DNA of 64,000 bases from Streptomyces brasiliensis (GCF_014647875.1 NZ_BMQA01000004.1:1-64000); one strand, 5' to 3'. Shown: positions 10,821-20,193, numbered from the stretch's first letter. The notes: a model not told the origin generated them from the sequence alone. Made by a program: numbers and translations.

Positions 10821-11573
10821 TCACGCCACCGGTACGGCCTCGCGTCCGTCCGCCAGTCGTTGTGGCGCCCTGGCGGCGAGGAAGGCCGTCCTGCGCCGCA
10901 GCCGGAAGCCGAGCGACTCGTACAGCCTGATGGCGTTCGTGTTGCCCGCCCCCGTGTGCAGGAACGGTGTCTCGCCGCGCTCGCGGATGCCGTGCGCGAC
11001 GGCGCGGATCAGCCGGGTCGCCAGGCCCTCGCCGCGGTACGCCGAGTCCGTGCAGACCGCGCTGATCTCGGTCCAGCCCGGCGGGTGCAGCCGCTCCCCC
11101 GCCATGGCGACGAGGGCGCCGTCGCGCCGTATGCCGAGGTAGGTGCCGAGTTCGATGGTGCGGGGCAGGAACGGGCCCGGCCGGGTGCGCCCGACCAGGT
11201 CGAGCATCTCGGGTACGTCGTCCGGACCGAGGCGGACCGCCTCCGCGTCCGGCGCCGCGGCGAGGCCGTCGTCGACCAACTGGACGCCCTCCACCCGGAA
11301 CGTGATCTCCCAGCCGTCCGGGACCTCCCCCCGGAAACCGGGCAGCGGGACCTCCGCACCCGGTCCGGCCAGCGCGGCGAGGTCCGCCCAGTCGTCGGCG
11401 TCGGGCCCGTCGGGCAGGGCCAGCCACGGGGACACGTCCACCGGGTAGCGCAGCACCCGGCCGCGCCGCTCGGCGAAGCCGGCGTGCGGGCCGGTCAGCG
11501 AGGCGAGAGCGGGGTTGTCGAGGATGTGCGGGGCGTCGGCCGGCACCCTGCTCTCCTGGTTCGCGTCGGTCAT
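10821..11573 (-). CDS. GNAT-family N-acetyltransferase
   Basis: A 250-residue protein whose C-terminal half (about residues 115-235) is a GNAT domain of the FR47 type. The acetyl-CoA motif is A-Y-R-G-E-G-L-A-T-R-L-I (consensus Q/R-x-x-G-x-G/A), preceded by W-T-E-I-S-A-V-C-T, and the final strand region N-T-N-A-I-R-L-Y-E-S-L-G-F is typical. The N-terminal 110 residues form a divergent first half. The start ATG overlaps the stop of the oxidoreductase gene by 4 bases (ATGA at 11570-11573), so the pair is translationally coupled. Substrate unknown. Confidence 0.85.
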   Translation of the reverse strand: MTDANQESRVPADAPHILDNPALASLTGPHAGFAERRGRVLRYPVDVSPWLALPDGPDADDWADLAALAGPGAEVPLPGFRGEVPDGWEITFRVEGVQLVDDGLAAAPDAEAVRLGPDDVPEMLDLVGRTRPGPFLPRTIELGTYLGIRRDGALVAMAGERLHPPGWTEISAVCTDSAYRGEGLATRLIRAVAHGIRERGETPFLHTGAGNTNAIRLYESLGFRLRRRTAFLAARAPQRLADGREAVPVA

Positions 11574-12496
11574 GCGGCGGCCTCGATCACGATCTTGCCG
11601 CGGGCATGGCCCTCCTCGACGGCGCGCAGCGCCTCCTCCGCCCGCTCCAGCGGGAAGGTCCGGGTGACGTGGGGGTCCAGGTCGCCGTTGCCCACGAGCC
11701 GGGCCACCTCGTCGAGGACGGCGGCGTTGCGGGCGCGCGCGACGCGGGCGCCGCCCAGCGCGGACACGGTCTCCGCCGTGGCACCGGCCGTGATCAGCTT
11801 GGAGCGGTCGGTGAGCAGGGCGGCGGCCTCGGCGAGCACCTCGCCGCCGACCAGGTCGTACACGCCGTCGACGCCGTCGGGCGCGGCAGCCCGTACGCGG
11901 TCGGCGAGGCCAGGGCCGGACGGCACGTGCACGGCGCCGAGCGACTCGACGAAGTCCTTCTTGCCCTCGCTCGAGACGCCCACGACCTGCAGCCCGAAAG
12001 CGCGGGCGATCTGCGTCGCCGCCGCGCCCACGCCACCGCCGGCCCCGGTGATCAGCAGCGTCGCTCCGGTGGGCAGGTCGAGCTGGCGGACGCCGTCGTA
12101 GGCGGTCGCCGCGGCCACCGGCAGGGTGGCGGCGTCGGCGAAGGACAGTTCGGCGGGCTTGTGCGCGGTGACCGCGGCGGGCAGCAACGCGTACTCGGCG
12201 TAGCCCCCGGCCACGGTGTTGCCGAAGACCTCGTCACCGGCCGCGAACCCGGTCACGCCGGCCCCGACCTCCTCGACGACGCCGGAGACCTCGTTGCCGA
12301 ACACGGCCGGGAAGACGCGCTCGCCGGTCTCGCCGGGGCGGCGGTAGCCCGAACGCAGCTTCCAGTCGACGGGGTTGACCCCCGCGGCACGCACCGCGAC
12401 CAGCACCTCACCGGCGCCGGGACGCGGCCGCGCGACCTCCACGAACGCCTCGGTCTCCGGGCCGCCGTACCGCGTGAAGACATACGCTTTCGGCAT
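11570..12496 (-). CDS. NADP-dependent zinc-independent MDR oxidoreductase
   Basis: A 308-residue medium-chain dehydrogenase/reductase of the quinone oxidoreductase type. The N-terminal GroES-like fold (residues 1 to about 120) includes A-G-V-N-P-V-D-W-K-L-R-S-G, F-G-N-E-V-S-G-V-V-E-E-V-G and F-A-A-G-D-E-V-F-G. The nucleotide-binding part has L-L-I-T-G-A-G-G-G-V-G-A-A-A-T-Q-I-A. The zinc ligands of alcohol dehydrogenases are absent. The start at 12496 (M-P-K-A-Y-V-F-T-R-Y-G-G-P-E) matches the family start; the open frame runs further upstream without support. It leads a two-gene unit with the GNAT gene. The likely role is reduction of quinones or enones with NADPH. Confidence 0.88.
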   Translation of the reverse strand: MPKAYVFTRYGGPETEAFVEVARPRPGAGEVLVAVRAAGVNPVDWKLRSGYRRPGETGERVFPAVFGNEVSGVVEEVGAGVTGFAAGDEVFGNTVAGGYAEYALLPAAVTAHKPAELSFADAATLPVAAATAYDGVRQLDLPTGATLLITGAGGGVGAAATQIARAFGLQVVGVSSEGKKDFVESLGAVHVPSGPGLADRVRAAAPDGVDGVYDLVGGEVLAEAAALLTDRSKLITAGATAETVSALGGARVARARNAAVLDEVARLVGNGDLDPHVTRTFPLERAEEALRAVEEGHARGKIVIEAAA

Positions 12497-12672
12497 TGCT
12501 CCCACTCTCCTTCGCAGTCGCCGGCTCACCGGGTGTACGGGCCACCGATACCGGCACGCCTTGTGGAAGGGAGATCGCCGGGCGGCTATTCCCCGGCCGC
12601 GGGAGAGTTCATACGGCCTTAATGATCGCCGGGCCACCCGGTGCCGGGACGGGCCCGAGGTGCACGTACGGT

Positions 12673-12690
12673 TGAATGCGTAAGCATTCA
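12673..12690. promoter_or_regulatory. 18-base palindromic operator candidate
   Basis: TGAATGC-GTAA-GCATTCA is a perfect 7-4-7 palindrome, 31 bases upstream of the Mo-oxidoreductase start and in the divergent region shared with the MDR oxidoreductase gene. The regulator is not identified; no regulator gene is adjacent. Confidence 0.5.
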
Positions 12691-12720
12691 CCCGCGTCGG
12701 CACAGGCAGGCAGCACCCGT

Positions 12721-13318
<598 letters not shown>

Positions 13319-13326
<8 letters not shown>

Positions 13327-14074
13327 GACGTTCGCTCCCCCGACCCGCTTCGCGGTGCCCGGACGCATCGCCGTCAGCACGCAGACCGAGGCGACGTGGC
13401 AGACCGCCGCTCTCGCCGAGATCCGGCGCGAGACCGCGCACGCCACCACCTTCCGGTTCGCGGTCCCGGACTGGCCCGGGCACCTGCCCGGACAGCACCT
13501 GATGCTGCGGCTGACCGCCGAGGACGGCTACACGGCCCAGCGCCACTACTCGATCGCGTCCGCGCCCGACGGCTCAGGGCACGTCGAGCTGACCCTGGAC
13601 CACATCGAGGGCGGCGAGGTCTCCGGCTGGTTCCACACCGAGGCCCGGCCCGGTGACACCGTCGAGGTGCGCGGGCCGCTCAGCGGCTTCTTCGCCTGGC
13701 CCGGCGACCGGCCCGCGCTGCTGGTCGGCGCGGGGTCCGGCGTCGTACCGCTCATGTCGATGGTCCGGCACCACCGGTCCCGGGGGCTCACGGTGCCGCT
13801 GCGGCTGCTGGTGTCGGCGCGCAGTCCCGAGGAGCTGATCTACGCGCGGGAGTTCGGCGCGGAGACGACGCCCGTGTTCACGCGCAGTGCGCCGGACGGT
13901 GTGCCGGTAGGACGTATGGCCGCCATACATGTGGCTCCGCTCCTGGCCGCGCGGCCGCCGGGTGGATGGGAGGCCTATGTGTGCGGCTCCAACGGCTTCG
14001 CCGAGCACGCCTCGCGCCTGCTCGTCGCGGCGGGGCAACCCGTGGATCGCATCCGCATCGAGCGCTTCGGGTAG
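13319..14074 (+). CDS. FAD/NAD ferredoxin-reductase-type oxidoreductase
   Basis: A 251-residue FNR-family flavoprotein. The FAD-binding barrel has R-H-Y-S-I-A-S-A (R-x-Y-S motif), and the nucleotide-binding domain has L-L-V-G-A-G-S-G-V-V-P-L-M-S-M and the late V-C-G-S-N-G-F motif. There is no 2Fe-2S domain. GTG at 13319 starts inside the last codons of the Mo-oxidoreductase gene (stop at 13324-13326), so translation is coupled. The natural reading is an electron-transfer partner for the Mo enzyme. Confidence 0.87.
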
Positions 14075-14328
14075 GCCCCGGCGGACGTCCGGAGCGCGGA
14101 CCCCGAGACAGGGTTGGGCGCAAGCCGGTCTCGAGCGCCGCAGTGGACCTCCTCACCACGCTGAGAAACCTCTGCGGTATGTGGTTCGCGAGGTGAGCCG
14201 GTGGGGCCGAACGGGGTACGACATCGGTGTGGACGCTCGCATGCGTGCGCGGAGCGCGGAGAACGACGGACCGGCCCCGACGAGGTGCCGTCCACCCCTC
14301 CGGCTCCGGTGACGGCGAGGAGGTCGAC

Positions 14329-14913
14329 ATGCGAACCCGGGTGCGCGGCTGGCGCTGGCGGCGCAATCTGCTGCGGCGCCGGTCGGACGTCGTCGAGGCG
14401 TGGACGGCGCTGGCCGTCGCTGTGCTGCTGATCCTGGCCGCGCCGCTGGCCGGGGCGATGGCGGGCCTGTGGGCCCATGACGAGGCGAAGGCGATCGCCA
14501 CGGTCGAGCGAGCGGAGCGGCATCGTGTCCGTGCCGAGGTGGTTGGCGGCACAAGCGATCAGCCCTCCTCCGCAGCGGGCGCCAGGGAGCACGCCTACCG
14601 GACGACGGTGCGCTGGACGGAGCCGGGCAAGGGCACCTGGACGGCTCAGGCCCGGGTCCCGGCGGGGACACGTCAGGGCGACAGGGTCGACGTCTGGTTC
14701 GACTCCCGGGGACGTGACGTGTCCGCGCCGCCGGGCGACGTCGCGATCTGGCAGCACGCGGTCACCATCGGCGTCTTCACCACGGGCGCGGCAGCCGGCG
14801 TGGTGCTGCTCGGCCACGGTGTCGTGCGCCGGGTCTCGCTGCGGCACCGGATGACCGAGTGGGAGCGGGAGTGGGCCCGGACGGGTCCGGACTGGACGCG
14901 CGGGAAGGCGTGA
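14329..14913 (+). CDS. Rv1733c-family membrane protein
   Basis: A 194-residue protein resembling the mycobacterial Rv1733c family. Residues 1-25 are strongly basic (R-V-R-G-W-R-W-R-R-N-L-L-R-R-R). A first membrane helix follows (A-W-T-A-L-A-V-A-V-L-L-I-L-A-A-P-L-A), then an extracytoplasmic beta-rich domain with D-V-W-F-D-S-R-G, and a second helix (A-V-T-I-G-V-F-T-T-G-A-A-A-G-V-V-L-L-G) before a charged C-terminal tail. GAGGAGG lies 5 bases upstream of the ATG. Streptomyces carry several copies; the function is unknown. Bases 14075-14328 upstream hold no gene I can support. Confidence 0.82.
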   Translation: MRTRVRGWRWRRNLLRRRSDVVEAWTALAVAVLLILAAPLAGAMAGLWAHDEAKAIATVERAERHRVRAEVVGGTSDQPSSAAGAREHAYRTTVRWTEPGKGTWTAQARVPAGTRQGDRVDVWFDSRGRDVSAPPGDVAIWQHAVTIGVFTTGAAAGVVLLGHGVVRRVSLRHRMTEWEREWARTGPDWTRGKA

Positions 14914-14994
14914 GACCAGCCCAGCGAGGCCCCGTCGCGACATCCGCTCGCCGGTGCGCGTCGCGAGACCTGCCGGCCCCTGGCGCGTCGCAAT

Positions 14995-15041
14995 ATCCGC
15001 TCACCCGTGCCGCACCACGAGATCCGCTCACCCGTGCCGCA
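14995..15041 (+). repeat. Short tandem repeat, 27-base period
   Basis: ATCCGCTCACCCGTGCCGCA occurs at 14995-15014 and again at 15022-15041, with a degenerate earlier copy starting at 14942. It lies between the Rv1733c-like gene and the deacetylase gene. Confidence 0.7.
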
Positions 15042-15154
15042 TCGCAACGCGCACCCCGCCCCGGCGCCGATGGCGGGCGCGGGCCTCGCGACTGCTCGCC
15101 GGGGCCACGTACGGTGTGATCATCCGCAGTACCCCTTCACAAAGGCGGTTGTCG

Positions 15155-16123
15155 ATGGCCCTGTTCGACCTCACTCCCGAGGAGCTCCGCGAATACCGCA
15201 GCGCGTCGGCGGAACCCGAGGATTTCGACGCCTTCTGGTCCAAGACGCTCCAGGAGGCCCGTGAGCACGATCTGGACGCCCGGTTCGAGCCGGTCGACAC
15301 CGGGCTCGCCACGGTCCAGGTGTTCGACGTGACGTTCGCCGGGTTCGGCGGCCACCCGGTCAAGGGCTGGCTGCTGCTGCCCGCGGCCGCCGAGGAACCG
15401 CTGCCGCTGGTGGTGCAGTTCGTGGGGTACGGCGGTGGCCGGGGTCTGCCCCACGAGCATCTGCTGTGGGCGTCGTCGGGCCGGGCGCACTTCGTGATGG
15501 ACACCCGCGGGCAGGGCAGCACGTGGGGCGGCGGGGGCGACACGGCGGATCCGGTGGGCGGTGCGCCCGCGTACCCGGGTTTCATGACCCGTGGCGTCGA
15601 CGCGCCCGAGAACTACTACTACCGCCGGCTCTACACGGACGCCGTGCGCGCCGTCGAGGCCGCCCGCTCGCACCCCCTGACCGACGCGACGCGGACCGTG
15701 GCGCTCGGCGCGAGCCAGGGCGGCGGGATCACGATCGCCGTGGGCGGTCTGGTCCCCGACCTGGTCGCAGTCGCGCCCGACGTGCCGTTCCTGTGCGACT
15801 TCCCGCGCGCGACGACGCTGACCGACCGGCACCCGTACCGGGAGATCGGCCTCTACCTCAAGACGCACCGCGGGCGCACCGAGGACGTGACGCGCACGCT
15901 CTCCTACTTCGACGGCGTCCACTTCGCGGCTCGCGGCCGGGCGCCCGCCCTGTTCTCGGCGGCGCTGGAGGACCAGACCTGTCCCCCGTCGACCGTCTTC
16001 GCCGCGTTCAACGCCTGGGCGCACGACGACAAGGCGATCGAGGTGTACGAGTTCAACGACCACGAGGGCGGCGGCCCGTACCAGGACGCGGAGAAGCTGC
16101 GCTGGCTGCGCACGTACGCGTGA
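15155..16123 (+). CDS. Acetylxylan esterase / cephalosporin-C deacetylase family
   Basis: A 322-residue alpha/beta hydrolase of carbohydrate esterase family 7 (AXE1), which removes acetyl groups from sugars or from cephalosporin C. The length matches the family (about 320). Visible motifs are R-G-Q-G-S, the nucleophile elbow G-A-S-Q-G-G-G, and the C-terminal acid/base region with E-D-Q-T-C-P-P-S and N-D-H-E-G-G-G. No signal peptide is present, as is normal for this family, so it probably acts on imported acetylated oligosaccharides. The start at 15155 gives the family N-terminus M-A-L-F-D-L-T-P-E-E-L. Confidence 0.92.
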   Translation: MALFDLTPEELREYRSASAEPEDFDAFWSKTLQEAREHDLDARFEPVDTGLATVQVFDVTFAGFGGHPVKGWLLLPAAAEEPLPLVVQFVGYGGGRGLPHEHLLWASSGRAHFVMDTRGQGSTWGGGGDTADPVGGAPAYPGFMTRGVDAPENYYYRRLYTDAVRAVEAARSHPLTDATRTVALGASQGGGITIAVGGLVPDLVAVAPDVPFLCDFPRATTLTDRHPYREIGLYLKTHRGRTEDVTRTLSYFDGVHFAARGRAPALFSAALEDQTCPPSTVFAAFNAWAHDDKAIEVYEFNDHEGGGPYQDAEKLRWLRTYA

Positions 16124-16245
16124 GCGGACCGGGGTCGGGGGGATTCCCTGCGTCACCCTTCCCTCCAGTCCGACCAGTCGGTACGTTCGGGATGCCCGGG
16201 TCGCAGCGTCGCGGCCCGGGCATTCCGGCGGACGACGGAGGGCCC

Positions 16246-17412
16246 ATGTCCGAGCACGTGGCAGACGTTCACGGTCACTGCGACGCACGCTTCGCGGCGG
16301 TGCGGCAGGCGTTCGAGGAGAACTTCCGGGACCGGGACGAGCTCGGCGCCGCGGTGGCGGTGACGGTCGACGGCGAGCCCGTGGTGGACCTGTGGGGCGG
16401 CTGGGCCGACCCGGCGCGCACCCGGCCGTGGGAGCGGGACACGCTGGTCAACGTGTGGTCGACGTCGAAGGGCCCGGTGGCGCTGTGCGCGCACATCCTG
16501 GCCGACCGGGGACTGCTCGACCTCGACGCGCCCGTGGCGGACTACTGGCCCGAGTTCGCGGCGGCGGGCAAGGAGCGGGTCCTCGTACGGCATCTGCTGT
16601 CGCACCGCGCCGGCCTCGCCGGGCTGCGCGAGCCGCACTCTCTGGAGCAGCTCTACGACTGGGAGTTGACGACCGCCCGGCTCGCGGCGACGGAGCCGTG
16701 GTGGGAGCCGGGGACACGGTCGGGATACCACGCGCTGACGTACGGCTTCCTGGTCGGCGAGGTGGTGCGGCGGGTCTCGGGGCTGCTGCCGGGCGCGTTC
16801 CTGGAGCGGGAGGTGACCGGGCCGATGGGGATCGACTTCACCATCGGGCTGCCGGAGAAGGAGTCCGGCCGGGCGGCCGAGATGGTGCATCCACGGGCCG
16901 CGGCGACCAGTGAACAGGCCGCGATCTTCAGCCAGTTGTCGCCCGCGGCGATCGCGGCGCTGACCAATCCGGTCGTGGGCGCCACCCAGGCCAACACGCC
17001 GGAGTGGCGGGCCGCCGAGATCCCGGCCGCCAATGGGCACGGCACGGCGCGGGCCGTCGCCGCGCTGTACGGCGTCTATGCCGGGCGGGGCTCCTTCGGC
17101 GGCCGGCGCGTCCTGTCCGCCGAGGCGGCCGAGCGGGTGCGCGAAGGGCAGGGCAGCTGCCGGGACTTGGTGCTCGGGGCCGGGTTCCAGCACGAGACGG
17201 AGGTCGCTCTCGGCGTGTGGCTGAGCGGGCCGAACGGCTCGTACGGCCGCAATCCGCGGGCCTTCGGGCACGACGGCTTCGGCGGTTCCTGCGGGCTCGC
17301 GGATCCGGAGGCCGGGGTGTCGCTGGGCTACGTGATGAACCGGATGGGGCCGCACATCGCCGATGATCCACGGAAGACGGCCCTGGTGGAGGCGCTGTAC
17401 AGCGCGCTGTGA
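16246..17412 (+). CDS. Serine hydrolase, beta-lactamase/EstB family
   Basis: A 388-residue protein of the class C beta-lactamase-like esterase family. The nucleophile motif is S-T-S-K (residue about 72-75, in N-V-W-S-T-S-K-G-P), followed by a Y-x-N/S-equivalent S-G-Y-H-A and a late H-D-G-F-G-G-S (equivalent of the K-T-G / H-x-G strand). GGAGGG lies just upstream of the ATG at 16246. No signal peptide is visible, so an intracellular esterase or lactonase is more likely than a beta-lactamase. It follows the deacetylase by 122 bases on the same strand, but promoter sharing is not clear. Confidence 0.88.
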   Translation: MSEHVADVHGHCDARFAAVRQAFEENFRDRDELGAAVAVTVDGEPVVDLWGGWADPARTRPWERDTLVNVWSTSKGPVALCAHILADRGLLDLDAPVADYWPEFAAAGKERVLVRHLLSHRAGLAGLREPHSLEQLYDWELTTARLAATEPWWEPGTRSGYHALTYGFLVGEVVRRVSGLLPGAFLEREVTGPMGIDFTIGLPEKESGRAAEMVHPRAAATSEQAAIFSQLSPAAIAALTNPVVGATQANTPEWRAAEIPAANGHGTARAVAALYGVYAGRGSFGGRRVLSAEAAERVREGQGSCRDLVLGAGFQHETEVALGVWLSGPNGSYGRNPRAFGHDGFGGSCGLADPEAGVSLGYVMNRMGPHIADDPRKTALVEALYSAL

Positions 17413-17462
17413 CACGGGGCGCGCGGATCGGTTTCGGCCGATTCGGCGGGCCGCCCTTCCTT

Positions 17463-17478
17463 AGTGGTTTAGACCAAT
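17463..17478. promoter_or_regulatory. DasR-like (HutC-type) operator
   Basis: AGTGGTTTAGACCAAT closely matches the published DasR element (A-G/C-T-G-G-T-C-T-A-G-A-C-C-A-G/C-T), with differences at two positions. It is 62 bases upstream of a broken GntR gene of the same HutC/UTRA subfamily. It may be an autoregulatory site of that gene or a genuine DasR site. Confidence 0.6.
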
Positions 17479-17540
17479 GCTGGATGTGGCCGCGCAATGA
17501 GCCCACGCGGCTACGTCTTGTGACCAACAGGAGGCGCGGC

Positions 17541-18290
17541 ATGGCCCGCACCATCCCCCACGACCACACACGGACCGACGGCCAGTCCCCGCCGCTGTAC
17601 TGGCGGATCGCCACGAAACTGCTCGGCGAACTGCGCGACGGCACCATCCCGCCCGGTGAACGGCTGCCGGGCGAACGGCAGTCGGCCGGGCACTTCGGGG
17701 TCGGCAGAGAGACCGTACGGCAGGCGCTGGACGTGCTGCGACGCGACGGTCCGGTGGCCGCCGACCGGCGGGGCAGCCACGCCACCCTGACCGGCCGGCC
17801 GGTGGCGGACCCGGTGTCGCTCGCGTTCCCGGTGGGCGCGCGGTCCGCCGAACCGTGAGCGGCGGACCGGGCCACGGTGGCCTGGGAGGCGCCCCCGCCG
17901 GAGCACGCCGCCGCGCTGGGTCTCGCCCCGCTGCGGCCGACGCTGGTGCACCGCTACGAGTCGGCCGCGCCCGACGGCCGTACCCTGCGCACCGCGGTGA
18001 CGTCGTTCTCGACGGTGGCGCTCGCCGAGGTGGAGGAGCTGGGCCGCTACCGCGACCGCGCCGACGGCGCGGCGGCCGCTCAGCTGCGCCGGGCCTACGA
18101 CTGAATGCGCGGAGCGGGCCTGACCCTGCACCACCGGGATGCCATCACCCAGCACGCGGACCCCTCGTCGGTACGGGTGACCCGCCGCGTCCACGACCAG
18201 TACGCCCGCCCACTGGAAATCACCGACCTCGTGGTGGACGCCCAGCAGGACACACTGGTCTACGAGTTCACCCTGCCGTCGGCGGTCTGA
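17541..18290 (+). pseudogene. GntR/HutC regulator with two in-frame TGA codons
   Basis: One continuous reading frame encodes a complete GntR-UTRA regulator except for TGA codons at 17856-17858 and 18102-18104. The first piece (105 residues, start at 17541 after AGGAGG) is the winged helix: L-Y-W-R-I-A-T-K-L-L, G-E-R-L-P-G-E-R and R-E-T-V-R-Q-A-L-D-V-L. The second and third pieces form the UTRA ligand domain (L-V-H-R-Y-E-S-A, L-R-R-A-Y-D, then V-H-D-Q-Y-A-R-P-L-E-I-T-D-L-V and Y-E-F-T-L-P). The second stop falls where relatives usually have Trp, so TGG to TGA is likely. Frame and wording are otherwise perfect, so decay is recent or the stops are read through. The first piece alone might still bind DNA. 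Confidence 0.82.
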
Positions 18291-18397
18291 CACAGTCGGG
18301 CCCATGAAGGCCGGCCGTCACCGGGAAGCACCACTACGCCCGCGGTCATTTCGGCCGGCGCCGGGCGACGGTGCGTTCGGATTCGTCCATGCCCTCG

Positions 18398-19123
18398 TCA
18401 GGGCAGCCGCCGCGCCGCGATCAGCCGGGCGCGGGGGCTGCCGTCGGCGCGGCGGCCGAACTCGGGAAGGGGGTGCAGGCCGGTCTCGAAGCCGGTGCGC
18501 TTCAACTCGTCCAGGACGGCGCCGAGTCGGAACGCCCGGTAGTACATGACGAACGGTGGGCGCCACACGGCGTTGCGGACGCGCATCGCCGCGTCGAAGC
18601 CGAGCAGTACCCAGAAGCCCGGCCTGGACGGGCGGGGCGGGGCGAGGACCGGGAAGGCGAACGTGCCGCCCGGCCGGAGCACGGAGTGGACCTGGCCGAA
18701 GAGTCCGGGCAGTTCGCGCGGCAGGAAGTGGCCGAACGCCCCGAAGCTCACCACCAGGTCGAAGGAGGACGAGAACGGGAGGGCGCGGGCGTCGCCGCGC
18801 ACCCAGGCGACGCGCGGCCCGCTCGGCCGCGGCTGCCGCCGGGCGACGTCGAGCATGCCCGCGCTGAAGTCGATCCCCGTGACGCTTCCCCGGCACACCC
18901 GCGCCAGCACGTCCATCCCGGCGCCCGTGCCGCAGCACAGATCGAGCCCGTCCTCGAAGGGACCGGTGCCGACCAGTGCCGTGGCGACCGACTCCAGCAC
19001 CGAGTCGGGCGTCCGGAAGGGCGTGTGGTCGAACTTCGGCGCGAGCAGGTCGTAGCCGTGCTCCACGGACGACAGCGCCTGCACGGCGAGTTCGCGGAGC
19101 GTGGGGCCTTGAGGGCTGAACAT
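18398..19123 (-). CDS. Class I SAM-dependent methyltransferase
   Basis: A 241-residue methyltransferase with the SAM motif L-D-L-C-C-G-T-G-A-G-M, the acidic residue at G-I-D-F-S-A-G-M-L, and R-G-D-A-R-A-L-P-F (motif II). The C-terminal half is family-specific, with a Trp/Pro-rich stretch (P-G-F-W-V-L-L-G-F). The gene starts 4 bases after the stop of the PadR gene on the same strand, so they form an operon and PadR probably controls it. Substrate unknown, most likely a small molecule. Confidence 0.86.
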   Translation of the reverse strand: MFSPQGPTLRELAVQALSSVEHGYDLLAPKFDHTPFRTPDSVLESVATALVGTGPFEDGLDLCCGTGAGMDVLARVCRGSVTGIDFSAGMLDVARRQPRPSGPRVAWVRGDARALPFSSSFDLVVSFGAFGHFLPRELPGLFGQVHSVLRPGGTFAFPVLAPPRPSRPGFWVLLGFDAAMRVRNAVWRPPFVMYYRAFRLGAVLDELKRTGFETGLHPLPEFGRRADGSPRARLIAARRLP

Positions 19124-19127
19124 CCGG

Positions 19128-19691
19128 TCAGCCTAGGGGAACTCGCCGGTCCAGGACGGCGAGAACGCGATGGCACCAGCGGACGTTCTCCTCCTCGAAG
19201 GCGATCCCGGCCATCAGGGTGAGATACGGCCCCACGCGGTCCGCCGTGCGCAGGTACTCCTCCTCGGTCCGCCCGTCGACGAGGCGCTCGCGCACCCGCT
19301 CGTATCGGGCGAGCTTGCCGCGCGCCCACGACATGCGCTCCTCGATCAGCCCACGCGTCACCCGCGCGTCGCCGCCGTCCATGGCCTGGATCTTGATGAG
19401 GAGTTCGTCGCGGATGGCGGTGGGCCGGCGTGGTGGCTCGGCGGCGAAGCCGCGCAGATCCGCGCGGCCGGCTTCGGTGAGCGTGAACATCCGCTTGTTG
19501 GGCCGGCGCTCCTGCTGCACCACCCGCGCCTCGATCAGGCCGTCCTGCGCGAGGCGCTCCAGTTCCCGGTAGAGCTGTTGCGGGGTGGCGGGCCAGAAGT
19601 TGGCGAGCGAAACGTCGAAGACCTTCGACAGCTCGTAGCCCGAGGCCTCGCCTTCCAGGAGCGCGGCGAGGACGGCGTACTTGAGGGACAT
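19128..19691 (-). CDS. PadR-family transcriptional regulator
   Basis: A 187-residue PadR protein with winged helix (M-S-L-K-Y-A-V-L-A-A-L-L, then Q-Q-L-Y-R-E-L-E-R-L-A-Q-D-G-L-I) and C-terminal Vir_act_alpha_C domain. It is of the same subfamily as the PadR protein at 1527-2075 (both have F-W-P/S-A-T-x-Q-Q-I/L-Y-R-E-L). It leads an operon with the methyltransferase and is divergent from an NTF2-like gene across 73 bases, so it probably regulates both sides. Confidence 0.88.
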   Translation of the reverse strand: MSLKYAVLAALLEGEASGYELSKVFDVSLANFWPATPQQLYRELERLAQDGLIEARVVQQERRPNKRMFTLTEAGRADLRGFAAEPPRRPTAIRDELLIKIQAMDGGDARVTRGLIEERMSWARGKLARYERVRERLVDGRTEEEYLRTADRVGPYLTLMAGIAFEEENVRWCHRVLAVLDRRVPLG

Positions 19692-19705
19692 ATGGACACG
19701 TTAGC

Positions 19706-19716
19706 AGTCGGTGACT
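19706..19716. promoter_or_regulatory. Small palindrome between PadR and NTF2-like genes
   Basis: AGTC-GGT-GACT is an 11-base palindrome in the 73-base divergent region, placed where it could control both genes. It is short, so confidence is low. Confidence 0.3.
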
Positions 19717-19764
19717 ATTCTCATCGGCACCTACTCAAGAAATTGAATATGAGGTGGTGATTCG

Positions 19765-20163
19765 ATGCGTGCGTTCCGCAAGGCGATCGAGGCACGGGAT
19801 CTTGACGCCGTCGAGGCGCTGCTGGCCGAGGACGTCGTCTTCCGCAGCCCGGTCGTCTTCAAGCCGTACACGGGCAGGGCGATCACCGCGGCGATCCTGC
19901 GCGAGGTGGCGCAGGTCTTCGAGGACTTCCGGTACGAGCGCGAGCTCGCCGGTGCCGACGGCCGCGACCACGCCCTGGTGTTCACGGCTCGCGTCGGCGA
20001 CCGGGAGCTGAGCGGCTGCGACTTCATCCAGGTCGACGAGGCCGGGCTCATCGCCGACCTGACGGTCATGGTCCGCCCGCTGTCGGGCGCCCACGCCCTG
20101 GCCGAGGCGATGGGCGCCCGCTTCGACCGCATCGCGCGGGAGGCGCAGGCCCGCTCCGCGTGA
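19765..20163 (+). CDS. NTF2/SnoaL-like protein
   Basis: A 132-residue protein with the cone-shaped NTF2 fold: F-R-K-A-I-E-A-R-D-L-D-A-V-E-A-L-L-A-E-D-V-V-F-R-S-P at the start, a central D-F-R-Y-E-R-E-L, and strand-rich end (G-C-D-F-I-Q-V-D-E-A-G-L-I-A-D-L-T-V-M-V-R-P). Proteins of this group are polyketide cyclases, isomerases or ligand-binding partners. GAGGTGG precedes the ATG. Divergent from PadR. The reaction cannot be told. Confidence 0.85.
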   Translation: MRAFRKAIEARDLDAVEALLAEDVVFRSPVVFKPYTGRAITAAILREVAQVFEDFRYERELAGADGRDHALVFTARVGDRELSGCDFIQVDEAGLIADLTVMVRPLSGAHALAEAMGARFDRIAREAQARSA

Positions 20164-20193
20164 GCGACCGCACCAGGAGCGGCGCGGGACCGG

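Noticed and set aside
14995..15041. Possible CRISPR array
   Set aside because: Only two full repeats, no constant-length spacers and no cas gene.
16246..17412. True beta-lactamase
   Set aside because: No signal peptide, and the motifs fit the EstB-type esterase/hydrolase branch better.
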